The position numbers were made by a program, and so were the translations under genes. 64,000 nt of DNA from Streptomyces flavofungini (GTDB taxonomy: Bacteria; Actinomycetota; Actinomycetes; Streptomycetales; Streptomycetaceae): NCBI RefSeq assembly GCF_014650815.1, contig NZ_BMVR01000011.1, positions 240,519 through 304,518 of the forward strand, given 5' to 3'. Positions within the stretch are counted from its first letter, which is position 1; the number at the start of each line of letters is the position of its first letter. Shown here piece after piece: positions 16,676-24,348 of the stretch. The notes below the pieces were generated by a model. That model was not told the DNA's origin, did not search any database, and worked only from the letters and a program-made list of their open reading frames with translations.

Positions 16676-18268
16676 GTGAGCACCGAGAACGAGGGCACTG
16701 AGGTACCCCCGGCCCCGTCCGCACCTCCTGTGCCGGTGGACACTCCCGCTGCTTCCGCACCCGACGCCGCGGCGCCACCGGTGGACCAGCCTGCGGCGGC
16801 CGAGGCTGCCCCGGCGGCTCCGACCGCGACCCCGGCTCCGGCTCCGGCGACTCCGGCGGCCCCTGCCCCGGCGGCCCCGGCGCCGAACGTCCCCGATCCC
16901 TACGCGCACACGGCCGGGCATGTCGGCGCGGGCCAGACGGGGGCCGGACAGCCCGCCGCCGGGTACACGCAGGCCGGGCAGACGGGTGCGGGGTACGGCC
17001 GGCAGCCCGCGCCCGCCGCGTCGCCCTCCGGGGCGTGGCCGCCGCCTCCGGCGGTGCCGTCGTACGCGCAGGGCGGCGGCTCCGGCGGTACGGGCTGGGG
17101 CGCGTCCTGGACGGCGGAGCAGCCGGCCGCGCCGAAGCCGGGTGCCCGGCGCGGCGGCCTGGTCGCGGCGGTGCTCGCGGCGGCGCTGATCGCGGGCGGG
17201 GTCGGCGGCGGCCTCGGCTTCTGGGCGGCGGACCGCAACGACGACAACAGCACGGACTCGACGACGGTCTCCGCGTCGGACAGCCCGGCCGACCTCAAGC
17301 GGGAGCCCGGCTCGGTGGCGGGCATCGCGAACAAGGCGCTGCCGAGCGTCGTCACCATCGAGGCCCAGAGCGGCAGCGGCGAGGGCGGCACGGGCACCGG
17401 CTTCGTGTACGACAAGCAGGGCCACATCCTCACCAACAACCACGTGGTGGCGTCCGCGGCGCAGGGCGGCAAGCTGTCGGCGACGTTCTCGAACGGCAAG
17501 AAGTTCGACGCCGAGGTCGTCGGCCGCGCCGAGGGCTACGACGTAGCGGTGATCAAGCTCAAGAACAAGCCGTCGGACCTCGCCCCGCTGCCGCTCGCCG
17601 ACTCCGAGAAGGTGGCCGTCGGCGACTCCACGATCGCCATCGGCGCCCCCTTCGGCCTCTCCAACACGGTCACGACGGGCATCGTCAGCGCGAAGAACCG
17701 CCCGGTGACCTCCAGCGACGGCGGCAGCAGCAAGAGTTCGTACATGAGCGCGCTGCAGACGGACGCGTCCATCAACCCGGGCAACTCCGGCGGCCCGCTC
17801 CTGGACGCGCGCGGCGCGGTCATCGGCATCAACTCCGCGATCAAGCCCGCGGACAGCGGCGGCATGGGCGGTGGCGGCCAGTCCGGCTCGATCGGCCTGG
17901 GCTTCGCGATCCCGGTCAACCAGGCGAAGAACGTGGCCCAGCAGCTGATCAAGACGGGCGAGGCGACGTATCCGGTGATCGGCGCTTCGGTCTCCCTGGC
18001 GAACACCTCGGACGGTGCGACCATCTCCGACCGAGGCGCCGGCAACTCCGGCGCCGCCGTGGAGCCGGGCGGCCCGGCGGCCAAGGCGGGCCTCAAGTCC
18101 GGCGACGTCATCAAGAAGCTCGACGACACGGTCATCGACAGCGGCCCGACCCTCATCGGCCAGATCTGGACCCACCGCCCCGGCGACACCGTCAAGATCA
18201 CCTACGAACGCGACGGCAAGGAGCGCACCGCCGACGTCACCCTCGGCGCACGCAAGGGCGACGGCTGA
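16676..18268 (+). CDS. HtrA/DegP-like membrane-anchored serine protease
   Basis: A 530-residue S1C protease. Residues 1-155 are a Pro/Ala-rich cytoplasmic region, one membrane helix follows (GLVAAVLAAALIAGG, about 162-185), and the trypsin-like domain carries the triad His in TNNHVVAS, Asp in EGYDVAVIKL and Ser in NPGNSGGPLLD. A single PDZ domain forms the C-terminus (GGPAAKAGLKSGDVIKKL). It should act in envelope protein quality control. The GTG at 16676 follows GAGGAGAAG. Monocistronic, followed by tRNA-Ser. Confidence 0.94.
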   Translation: MSTENEGTEVPPAPSAPPVPVDTPAASAPDAAAPPVDQPAAAEAAPAAPTATPAPAPATPAAPAPAAPAPNVPDPYAHTAGHVGAGQTGAGQPAAGYTQAGQTGAGYGRQPAPAASPSGAWPPPPAVPSYAQGGGSGGTGWGASWTAEQPAAPKPGARRGGLVAAVLAAALIAGGVGGGLGFWAADRNDDNSTDSTTVSASDSPADLKREPGSVAGIANKALPSVVTIEAQSGSGEGGTGTGFVYDKQGHILTNNHVVASAAQGGKLSATFSNGKKFDAEVVGRAEGYDVAVIKLKNKPSDLAPLPLADSEKVAVGDSTIAIGAPFGLSNTVTTGIVSAKNRPVTSSDGGSSKSSYMSALQTDASINPGNSGGPLLDARGAVIGINSAIKPADSGGMGGGGQSGSIGLGFAIPVNQAKNVAQQLIKTGEATYPVIGASVSLANTSDGATISDRGAGNSGAAVEPGGPAAKAGLKSGDVIKKLDDTVIDSGPTLIGQIWTHRPGDTVKITYERDGKERTADVTLGARKGDG

Positions 18269-18318
18269 CCCGCTACTCTTGACCCCGCGCCACAGCCGCA
18301 CACCGGCCACGGGCGCGG

Positions 18319-18405
18319 GGTGGGTTGCCCGAGCGGCCTAAGGGAACGGTCTTGAAAACCGTCGTGGCAGCGATGTCACCGTGGGTTCAAATCCCACACC
18401 CACCG
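18319..18405 (+). tRNA. tRNA-Ser (anticodon UGA)
   Basis: An 87-nt cloverleaf with acceptor GGTGGGT/ACCCACC, anticodon stem ACGGT/ACCGT around loop CTTGAAA (anticodon TGA at 18353-18355), a long class II variable arm and T-arm GTGGG-TTCAAAT-CCCAC. Discriminator G is at 18405, followed by encoded CA. The adjoining downstream segment is the low-GC part of the window. Confidence 0.97.
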
Positions 18406-18429
18406 CAGGATCTGGCCGTGCGGCCCGAG

Positions 18430-18470
18430 GAGGCGGGGTGACCGGAATTTTCCGGTCACCCCGCCTCTTT
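18430..18470 (+). terminator. Strong terminator after tRNA-Ser
   Basis: An 18-bp perfect stem (18430-18447 with 18450-18467; left arm GAGGCGGGGTGACCGGAA) with a two-base loop, followed by TTTCGTTTT. It starts 25 bp after the tRNA. Confidence 0.92.
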
Positions 18471-18869
18471 CGTTTTCCGCTCCCTGAGGGCCCAACCGGC
18501 CCTGGCTGTCGCAACCGGCCCTGGCTGCGGCGGACTTGCCTTCCTTGGACCAGTTCCGTCGAGCGGTGGCGGGGAATTGAGAGTACGCCGCGGGCAGGGC
18601 ACACGAGGTGCATTTCCTTATAAGCAAGGAGAGTTGGACATCACCCATTTCAACTCCCCCGCTGACGGCATGGGTTCGTGCTTCGCGCCTCCCCGAGTGG
18701 GGGAAATGGGTGCGGGAGCTGTAAATGATCACCGGGATTAACGTGTGATGTTCACCTCAAGCCGTGAACCATTCTGCGCCCAACTTACCCTCAATGTCCA
18801 TATATCGGTGGGGTGTTTTGCCGGTTTCGCCACGACTAGGCGTTTGCTGCTGAGGGTCCTTAACCATTC
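18471..18869. other. Non-coding low-GC segment downstream of tRNA-Ser
   Basis: About 400 bp with no reading frame having streptomycete codon bias. It contains a direct repeat AACCGGCCCTGGCTG (near 18496 and 18515) and AT-richer stretches. I found no copy of the tRNA 3' end, integrase or other sign of an integrated element. Confidence 0.5.
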
Positions 18870-18899
18870 TTGACATGCGGATTGTGGGAAACGCATGAT
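18870..18899 (+). promoter_or_regulatory. Vegetative-type promoter of the small cationic protein gene
   Basis: TTGACA at 18870-18875, an 18-bp spacer, and CATGAT at 18894-18899. This is close to the HrdB consensus and is the best promoter match in the window. Expected transcription start near 18906, at a stable hairpin. Confidence 0.7.
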
Positions 18900-18904
18900 C
18901 TCTC

Positions 18905-18924
18905 GGCGCCAGCACTCTGGCGCC
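18905..18924 (+). other. 5' UTR hairpin of the small cationic protein transcript
   Basis: GGCGCCAG at 18905-18912 pairs perfectly with CTGGCGCC at 18917-18924 around a four-base loop, right at the predicted transcript start. No T-run follows, so a stabilising 5' stem is likelier than an attenuator. Confidence 0.6.
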
Positions 18925-18949
18925 TGCAATTCGAAACGGGAGAATGTAA

Positions 18950-19189
18950 ATGCGTAAGGCTTGCACGGCAATCCTGACGGGTCTGTTCAGCGTCACGCTC
19001 TTTGTCGCGCTTCCGGGCAACCAGAGCGAAGCCCGCGCCATCACCTTCGACCCCAACGCATGCCTTGATCTTTCCCAGGTGCAGGTGTGCAAGAAGGGTT
19101 ACATCTGGAAGAACGTGCCGATGACCGGGCCCGTTGCTCCGGGCAAGTGCCGTCCGTGGGTTTCTGTGAAGACCAAGAAGAAGTGCTGA
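18950..19189 (+). CDS. Small secreted cationic four-cysteine protein
   Basis: A 79-residue precursor. A signal peptide runs to about residue 30 (ending SEARA) and leaves a mature peptide of about 49 residues starting ITFDPNAC. The mature part has four Cys and about ten Lys/Arg, ending VKTKKKC, which fits a disulfide-stabilised basic peptide. No family is recognised. The gene has its own promoter, a 5' hairpin, ribosome site CGGGAGA and a strong terminator. Third codon positions are less G/C-rich than in neighbours and it lies 545 bp after a tRNA, so recent acquisition is possible. Role unknown; an antimicrobial or inhibitor peptide is a guess. Confidence 0.8.
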   Translation: MRKACTAILTGLFSVTLFVALPGNQSEARAITFDPNACLDLSQVQVCKKGYIWKNVPMTGPVAPGKCRPWVSVKTKKKC

Positions 19190-19217
19190 CGACACTTCTC
19201 TGAAAGCCGCGTGCGTG

Positions 19218-19257
19218 AGTGGCGGGCCATCATGTGATGGTCCGCCACTTCCTTTTT
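19218..19257 (+). terminator. Intrinsic terminator of the small cationic protein gene
   Basis: A 15-bp stem (19218-19232 with 19235-19249, one G-U pair; left arm AGTGGCGGGCCATCA) followed by TCCTTTTTCT. It starts 28 bp after the stop codon. Confidence 0.92.
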
Positions 19258-19314
19258 CTCTGACGGGCGTTCGGCGGCGGGGAGGATAGTGGGGGTGGGT
19301 CTGCCAGGGGGAGG

Positions 19315-19776
19315 GTGAGTCGTGTGTATCGACGGCAACTCGTGGGCGTAGCCGCGGGTGTTGGGCTCTTGGTGGGGTGTGGCGGCGGTGCGGGTGGTGA
19401 GGAGCCGTCCGGTGATTCGGCTCGGGAGGCCCGGGGCGCGGTCGAGTCCTATGTGCGGGCGCTGAACGCGCGTGATGCGGACGGGCTGATCAAGGTGGGT
19501 GGCGTACCCGATGACTCGCGGGCCCGGCGGGAAGCGCGGCGGATCCTTGCCGAGAGGGGCGGTCGGGAGCTGTCGATCGTCGATGTCGGGGTCACGTTCG
19601 ACATGGGGCCGGACGTGGGTTCCGCGAAGTTGGAGGCGCGGGAGAAGTCCGGGAAGGGGCTGCGGGACGTCTTCTCCGTGGTGCGGGAGAAGGGCGACTG
19701 GCACCTCGTCATCTTCGACGACCGGCCGTCCTCGCCCGGCAAGTCACGGTCGTCGACGGACCAGCGGGGACTGTGA
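19315..19776 (+). CDS. Small lipoprotein with NTF2-like fold
   Basis: A lipoprotein of about 150 residues with lipobox LLVGC near residue 22 followed by GGGAGG. The rest (ESYVRALNARDADGLIKV ... VVREKGDWHLVIFDD) has the pattern of NTF2-like/DUF4878 domains, which often sit under the membrane as accessory or immunity-type proteins. Two GTG starts are possible: 19315, and 19324, which has better spacing from GGGGGAGGG. Function unknown. It is not coupled to the preceding gene, which has its own terminator. Confidence 0.75.
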   Translation: MSRVYRRQLVGVAAGVGLLVGCGGGAGGEEPSGDSAREARGAVESYVRALNARDADGLIKVGGVPDDSRARREARRILAERGGRELSIVDVGVTFDMGPDVGSAKLEAREKSGKGLRDVFSVVREKGDWHLVIFDDRPSSPGKSRSSTDQRGL

Positions 19777-19854
19777 CTCGGCTTCGATGCGCGGCGTAGG
19801 GCCCGCGGCGTGCGGCGTGCGGGATACGTCTTCTCTGCCTGTGCGCGGCAGCGC

Positions 19855-21006
19855 CTACGCATAGCCCGTCAGGCGTGCTGCCGACGCGATCGTCGATGCC
19901 GCCTCGCGTGCGGTGAGGCCCACGCGGACGGCTGCGTCGGTGAGGGGCGCGGTGAGGGCCTCGCCGAAGCCGTTCTCGTACGCGCGGCATGCCGCCCAGA
20001 ACAGCCGCGTGTTGCGCTGTCCCGCGTGCGCGGCGAGGACGAACTGGACGAGGCCCTGGCCCTGTTGGGGGTCCGCGGGGGCACCCGCGTGCGCGGGCCG
20101 GTGGCGGCGGGGTGACGGGGTGAGCAGGCGCAGGAGCGCGGGCGGGCAGGTGGCCGGCGGGAGGTGGGCGGTGCCGGGGACCACGCTGTAGACGCCGTGT
20201 TCGGTACGGGAACCGGGGCCGACCAGGTAGCCGCCCGCGCCGCGGATGTCGATGCCGGGAGCCAGGCGGCCCGCGGAGTTCGGTACGACGGTGTCGGGCG
20301 GCCCGGCCAGCCAGATGTGGCGGCCCCCGCTCGGCGTCGCCACGACCACCGTCTCCGGGATCGTGAACAGGTGCCGCAGTGCCAACTCCCGCAGTTCGGC
20401 GGGGGCGTCGACGCCCGACTTGGTGTCCAGGTCGATGCCGATCAGGTGGTAGGGCGGCAGCCCGCAGGCGATGCCGTAGCCGGAGGCCCAGGGCGCGGCG
20501 GCGAACAGTTCGCGGATGCGTTGGGGGTCGGTCGACGCGTCGTGGACGCCGTGTCCCATGCGGCCGCATTCGCCTCGGCAGGGGGGTGAGTGGTGTGGGG
20601 CGGCGTGGCGGCGCGGGTCCCTGTGATGCGGCTCGGCGTGATGCGGGGAGCGCAGCGCCGGGAGCTTCGTCCGGGAGAGCGGGATGACGGCGAGGCCGCG
20701 CTCGGCCGCGGTCAGGGCGTGGGCCAGCGCGAGGGTGGCGGTGCGGCGGTCGGCGCGGCCTGCGGAGGGGTGGTCGGCCGGGTGGGGCTCGGGGGCGTGG
20801 GATGCGGACGTACAGGGTCCGGAGGTGGGAGGCCCGGAGGTGTGGGACTCGGAGGCACGAGGTGCGGCGGCGTGGGGCGCGGCCGCGTCGGCTTCGGCGG
20901 GCTCCGCGCCGTGCTGCTCCGCCGAGCGAGGCGCGGGCTCCGCCGCGCGGCGGGGGATGTGGTCGGCGGCATAGCGGTCTGCGGCATGGCGGTCGATGGG
21001 GGCCAT
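19855..21006 (-). CDS. Prim-Pol domain protein with disordered N-terminus
   Basis: A 383-residue protein. The first 95 residues are an Ala/Pro/His/Ser-rich, probably disordered region; the rest is a bifunctional primase/polymerase N-terminal domain. Active-site-like motifs are present: GIACGLPPYHLIGIDLDTKSG (hDhD metal motif IDLD), TPSGGRHIWL (SGGxH nucleotide motif) and HDASTDPQRIRELF. Unlike the smaller relative at 12047 it keeps these residues and may be catalytic. No helicase follows. ATG 21006 is preferred over a TTG 18 bases upstream. Confidence 0.82.
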   Translation of the reverse strand: MAPIDRHAADRYAADHIPRRAAEPAPRSAEQHGAEPAEADAAAPHAAAPRASESHTSGPPTSGPCTSASHAPEPHPADHPSAGRADRRTATLALAHALTAAERGLAVIPLSRTKLPALRSPHHAEPHHRDPRRHAAPHHSPPCRGECGRMGHGVHDASTDPQRIRELFAAAPWASGYGIACGLPPYHLIGIDLDTKSGVDAPAELRELALRHLFTIPETVVVATPSGGRHIWLAGPPDTVVPNSAGRLAPGIDIRGAGGYLVGPGSRTEHGVYSVVPGTAHLPPATCPPALLRLLTPSPRRHRPAHAGAPADPQQGQGLVQFVLAAHAGQRNTRLFWAACRAYENGFGEALTAPLTDAAVRVGLTAREAASTIASAARLTGYA

Positions 21007-21377
21007 GACTTCAGTTTCGTACAAGCGTTCGATGAAGGGAAGGGGGGTGGCCCGGGGTGGCGCGCTGTCCGCGGACGGCGCCCCCTACTTCGGGCGGCTG
21101 CCGGAACGCTTCAGCCCGTGCGGCGCCTGGCCTCGGCCACCACCTTGGCGCTGAGCTGCGACTTCGGGGGCGCGAAGCGTGTTTATCGACTTGTCCTCAT
21201 GCTTGCGGGGGAATCGGGCCTTCCGGACTGGTTCGCCGGGGATTCGGTGGGCAACTCTGATCTCGCGACGTCGTGCAGATGCAAACCGGGACGGTCGGCC
21301 AACTGTCCCGGAGCAAGCGCTACTTGAGGCGCATCCGGCTTCCCGCCGGTGCGTAGCTCCCGTTCTGGAGGAATGAC
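21007..21377. promoter_or_regulatory. Divergent intergenic region between Prim-Pol and the Asn-rich protein gene
   Basis: 371 bp containing promoters for both genes. Reading frames that cross it lack support. A ribosome site CTGGAGGAA lies just before the ATG at 21378. No repeats or convincing promoter boxes were found. Confidence 0.45.
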
Positions 21378-21689
21378 ATGGCAAGCATCCGTACCGCCCG
21401 TGCCCTCGCTGCTGTCGCGGCCCTGCCCCTCGCCGCCGCTCTCTTCTCCGGTGTTGCGATGGCCGACAACGGCTCGTTCGCGGACGACGGATCCAACGCC
21501 GGTGTGGCCACGGTCAACGGCAGCGGCGTCGGCGACGACAACAACGGCAACTCGTCCACCACGCAGCAGCAGGCGGTTGGCAACGGCGCCTCGAACCAGA
21601 GCAACACGGCTCAGGTGAACGGTTCCGCGTTCACGGCGATCAACCAGGGCAACTCGAACGTCGCCGTCAACTTCAGCGAACTGTGGTGA
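21378..21689 (+). CDS. Small secreted Asn/Gln-rich protein, possible surface polymer
   Basis: A 103-residue exported protein with a signal peptide to about residue 29 (ending AMA). The mature 74 residues are rich in Asn, Gln, Ser, Gly and Val with no Cys, and alternate Q/N and small residues (QQQAVGNGASNQSNTAQVNG, then AINQGNSNVAVNF). This resembles curlin-type amyloid repeats more than chaplins or rodlins, but the family is not recognised and the link is inference. The ATG follows GGAGG by seven bases. A strong terminator follows, so it is monocistronic. Confidence 0.78.
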   Translation: MASIRTARALAAVAALPLAAALFSGVAMADNGSFADDGSNAGVATVNGSGVGDDNNGNSSTTQQQAVGNGASNQSNTAQVNGSAFTAINQGNSNVAVNFSELW

Positions 21690-21750
21690 CCTCGGGCCTC
21701 GTTGGGGAGTGATCCTCGGGAGGCTGCTCCGTGGGGTGATGTGACACGTT

Positions 21751-21779
21751 GCGCGGCGGTGCCTCGGGCACCGCCGCGC
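21751..21779 (+). terminator. Terminator of the Asn-rich protein gene
   Basis: GCGCGGCGGTGCC at 21751-21763 pairs perfectly with 21767-21779 around a three-base loop. The T-run is missing, as is common in Streptomyces terminators. Confidence 0.8.
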
Positions 21780-21820
21780 AGCTGTGTTCGGGGGTGACGG
21801 GGGCCTTGACGCCGGTTCGG

Positions 21821-21841
21821 TTTCTGACGGACAGTCAGAAA
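21821..21841 (+). promoter_or_regulatory. Palindromic operator TTTCTGAC-N5-GTCAGAAA of the igr-like operon
   Basis: A perfect inverted repeat with 8-bp arms and a 5-bp centre, 53 bp ahead of the operon's first start codon and 3' of a TTGAC box at 21806. The form fits a TetR-family site. No adjacent TetR gene is present, so the regulator may be encoded elsewhere. Confidence 0.75.
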
Positions 21842-21894
21842 CTGTTCCCGGTACGAGGCCGTACGAGGCCGTACGAGAAGGAGAGGCCGCCCCC

Positions 21895-23172
21895 GTGCAC
21901 CTCGCCCCCACCGAACGCCAGCAGCGTCTGCGCGCCGAACTGCGCGCGTACTTCCGCGAGCTGATGCCCGAGGGCCCGCCCGCGAGCGACGACCCGGCCG
22001 GGCAGCGGCGGCTCCTGCGGCACATCGGCGCGGACGGGTACCTCGGCCTCGGCTGGCCCGTCGAGTACGGGGGCCAGGGGCGCGGCGCGGACGAACAGTT
22101 CGTGTTCTTCGACGAGGCGTACCGCGCGGGCGCCCCCGTGTCGATGGTCACGCTGAACACCGTCGGCCCGACCCTCATGAAGTACGGGACCGAGGAGCAG
22201 AAGGCCACCCTTCTGCCCGGCATCCTGCGCGGCGAAACCGTCTTCGCGATCGGATACAGCGAGCCGTCCGCGGGCACGGATCTGGCCTCTCTGCGGACGC
22301 GGGCCGTACGAACGGGAGGCGGGAGGGACGGACGGGGTGCGCATGTCGGGAGTGGTGCAGAGAGCGGGCATGACGCGCGTGTCGAGAGTGGCGCAGGGAG
22401 CGAACGTGGCGTGAGCCACGGCTGGCTCATCGACGGCCAGAAGAGCTTCACCTCCAACGCCCACAACGCCGACTGGATCTGGCTCGCCTGCCGCACCGAC
22501 CCCGAGGCCCCCAAGCACCGGGGCATCTCGATCATCCTCGTGCCGACCGACGCGCCCGGCTTCTCCTGGACGCCGATCGAGACGGTCGGCGGCCAGACCA
22601 CGACGGCGACGTACTACGACGGCGTACGCGTCCCCGCCGGGAACCTCGTCGGCGAGGAGCACGGCGGCTGGCACCTCATCGCCAACCAGCTCAACCACGA
22701 GCGGATCGCGCTCGCGGCGATCGGCATGCAGGCCGAGGACTTCTACGCGGCGGCACGCACGGCCGCGCGTTCACCTGATCCGGTGACTGGCGAGCGCCGG
22801 ATTGACGCCCCGTGGGTCCGTTTGAAGCTGGCCGAGGCGCATGCGCGGCTCGCGGCAACGCGCCTGCTCAACTGGCGTTTGGTGGGCGATGTGGAGGCTG
22901 GCGGTCCGGCCCCGGGGGACGCGAGCGGCGTGAAGTTCATGGGAACCGAATCGGCGGTCGAGGTGTACCGAATATGTCAGGAGATCGCGGGGGACGTGGG
23001 GCTCGTGCGGGCCGGTTCGCCCGGCTCCCTGGCACTGGGGACGGCCGGGGACGGGGAGCTGGAGCGGATGAACAGGGCGGCGCAGATCAACACCTTCGGG
23101 GGCGGGGTGAGCGAGGTGCAGCGGGAGATCGTGGCGACGATGCGGCTCGGGATGCGGAGGGGGCGGCGATGA
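21895..23172 (+). CDS. Acyl-CoA dehydrogenase, ChsE2/FadE29-like subunit
   Basis: A 425-residue FAD-dependent acyl-CoA dehydrogenase, first gene of an operon resembling mycobacterial igr, where FadE28 and FadE29 form a heterotetramer that desaturates the propionyl side chain of steroid-CoA. Motifs include FAIGYSEPSAGTDLASL (flavin contact) and the C-terminal QINTFGGGVSEVQREI. A Gly/Ser/Glu-rich insertion of about 34 residues (about 140-173) interrupts the middle domain where relatives have a short loop. The GTG start at 21895 follows GAAGGAG. It overlaps the next gene by ATGA. Confidence 0.9.
   Translation: MHLAPTERQQRLRAELRAYFRELMPEGPPASDDPAGQRRLLRHIGADGYLGLGWPVEYGGQGRGADEQFVFFDEAYRAGAPVSMVTLNTVGPTLMKYGTEEQKATLLPGILRGETVFAIGYSEPSAGTDLASLRTRAVRTGGGRDGRGAHVGSGAESGHDARVESGAGSERGVSHGWLIDGQKSFTSNAHNADWIWLACRTDPEAPKHRGISIILVPTDAPGFSWTPIETVGGQTTTATYYDGVRVPAGNLVGEEHGGWHLIANQLNHERIALAAIGMQAEDFYAAARTAARSPDPVTGERRIDAPWVRLKLAEAHARLAATRLLNWRLVGDVEAGGPAPGDASGVKFMGTESAVEVYRICQEIAGDVGLVRAGSPGSLALGTAGDGELERMNRAAQINTFGGGVSEVQREIVATMRLGMRRGRR
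22312..22415. repeat. Low-complexity insertion within the acyl-CoA dehydrogenase gene
   Basis: An in-frame stretch rich in GGGA, GAGAGYGG and GTGGCG, unlike the flanking coding sequence and free of the G/C third-position periodicity seen around it. It encodes GGGRDGRGAHVGSGAES and similar residues between two conserved strands. Confidence 0.55.
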
Positions 23173-24347
23173 CGCGCGGGGACGAGGCGGGCGGACCGGG
23201 TGGGCCCGGTGGGCCCGGCGGATCGGACGGGCCGCGGGAGCCGGATGAGCTGTACGAGAAGCTGCGGGCGTACGAGGGGCAGGCCGCCGCGGTCGCCGGG
23301 CGCGGCAAGGACCCGGTGAACGAGCCGATGATCAGGCACTGGTGCGAGGCGATGGGGGACACCCATCCCGGGTACGGCGGGCCGGAGGCCGTGGCGCCGC
23401 CGACCATGCTCCAGGTGTGGACGATGGGCGGCCTCTCCGGGCACAGCGGCCGCTCGGAGGCGTACGACGAGTTGTTCGCCCTGCTCGACGACGCCGGGTA
23501 CGCGTCGGTGGTGGCGACCGACTGCGAGCAGGAGTATCTGCGTCCGCTGCGCCCCGGGGACGAGATCACCTTCGACGCGGTGATCGAGTCGGTCTCGGAG
23601 CGCAAGACGACCAAGCTCGGTACGGGGTACTTCGTGACGACGCGGATGGACGTCCGCGTGGACGGGGAGACGGCGGGGACGCATCGGTTCCGGATCCTCA
23701 AGTACGTGCCCGCGCGGCGGCGGCAGATGGGGGCGGGCGGGGCCGGGGCGGAGCGGGCTGCGGGGGCGAAGGGCGCAGCGGGGGCGCGGGGGCCCGGGAA
23801 GTCCGCCGGGTCGGCCGGCGCGGCCGTCGCGGGCGGGGCCAGGCGGCCGAGGCCCGTGATCAACAGGGACAACGCGGGGTTCTGGGAGGGGGTGGCCCGG
23901 CACCGGCTGCTGATCCAGCGCTGCGGCTCCTGCGCCCGCCTCCGCTTTCCCTGGCTGCCGGGCTGCAACGCCTGCGGTTCGCCCGAGTGGGACACGGTCG
24001 AGGCGAGCGGCGAGGGCACGGTCTATTCGTACGTGGTGATGCATCACCCGCCGTTCCCGGCGTTCGTGGTGTCGGAGCAGGCCGCGGACGCGGACGCGGT
24101 GCCGTACGCGGTCGTGCTCGTCGAGCTGGCCGAGGGGGTGCGGATCATCAGCCAGGTGGTGGGGGTGGCGCACGACCGGGTGCGGATCGGGATGCCGGTG
24201 CGGCTGGAGTTCCGGCGGGTCGACGAGGAGTTGGAGCTGCCGGTGTTCCGGCCGGTCACCACGGACGCGCGTGAGGGTGCCGCGGCTTCGGTCCGGGGGG
24301 AGCCCCCGGCCGGGGCGGCCGACTCTGCGCGAGAGGGCGTGCGCTGA
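23169..24347 (+). CDS. MaoC hydratase fused to DUF35 (zinc ribbon + OB fold), ChsH2-like
   Basis: A 392-residue protein with an N-terminal MaoC-like hotdog domain (about 20-190; LQVWTMGGLSGHSG, QEYLRPLRPGDEITF), a Gly/Ala-rich linker (about 190-225) and a C-terminal DUF35 domain (about 230-380) whose zinc ribbon is RCGSCARLRFPWLPGCNACGS. In mycobacteria ChsH2 pairs with ChsH1 to hydrate the enoyl-CoA, and its DUF35 part docks the Ltp2 aldolase that releases the side chain. Both partners are encoded in this operon. It overlaps the previous gene by four bases. Confidence 0.9.
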   Translation: MTRGDEAGGPGGPGGPGGSDGPREPDELYEKLRAYEGQAAAVAGRGKDPVNEPMIRHWCEAMGDTHPGYGGPEAVAPPTMLQVWTMGGLSGHSGRSEAYDELFALLDDAGYASVVATDCEQEYLRPLRPGDEITFDAVIESVSERKTTKLGTGYFVTTRMDVRVDGETAGTHRFRILKYVPARRRQMGAGGAGAERAAGAKGAAGARGPGKSAGSAGAAVAGGARRPRPVINRDNAGFWEGVARHRLLIQRCGSCARLRFPWLPGCNACGSPEWDTVEASGEGTVYSYVVMHHPPFPAFVVSEQAADADAVPYAVVLVELAEGVRIISQVVGVAHDRVRIGMPVRLEFRRVDEELELPVFRPVTTDAREGAAASVRGEPPAGAADSAREGVR

Positions 24348-24348
24348 C

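Noticed and set aside
18406..18949. Integrated element or attachment site behind tRNA-Ser(UGA)
   Set aside because: No integrase, excisionase or repeated copy of the tRNA 3' end was found in the following sequence.
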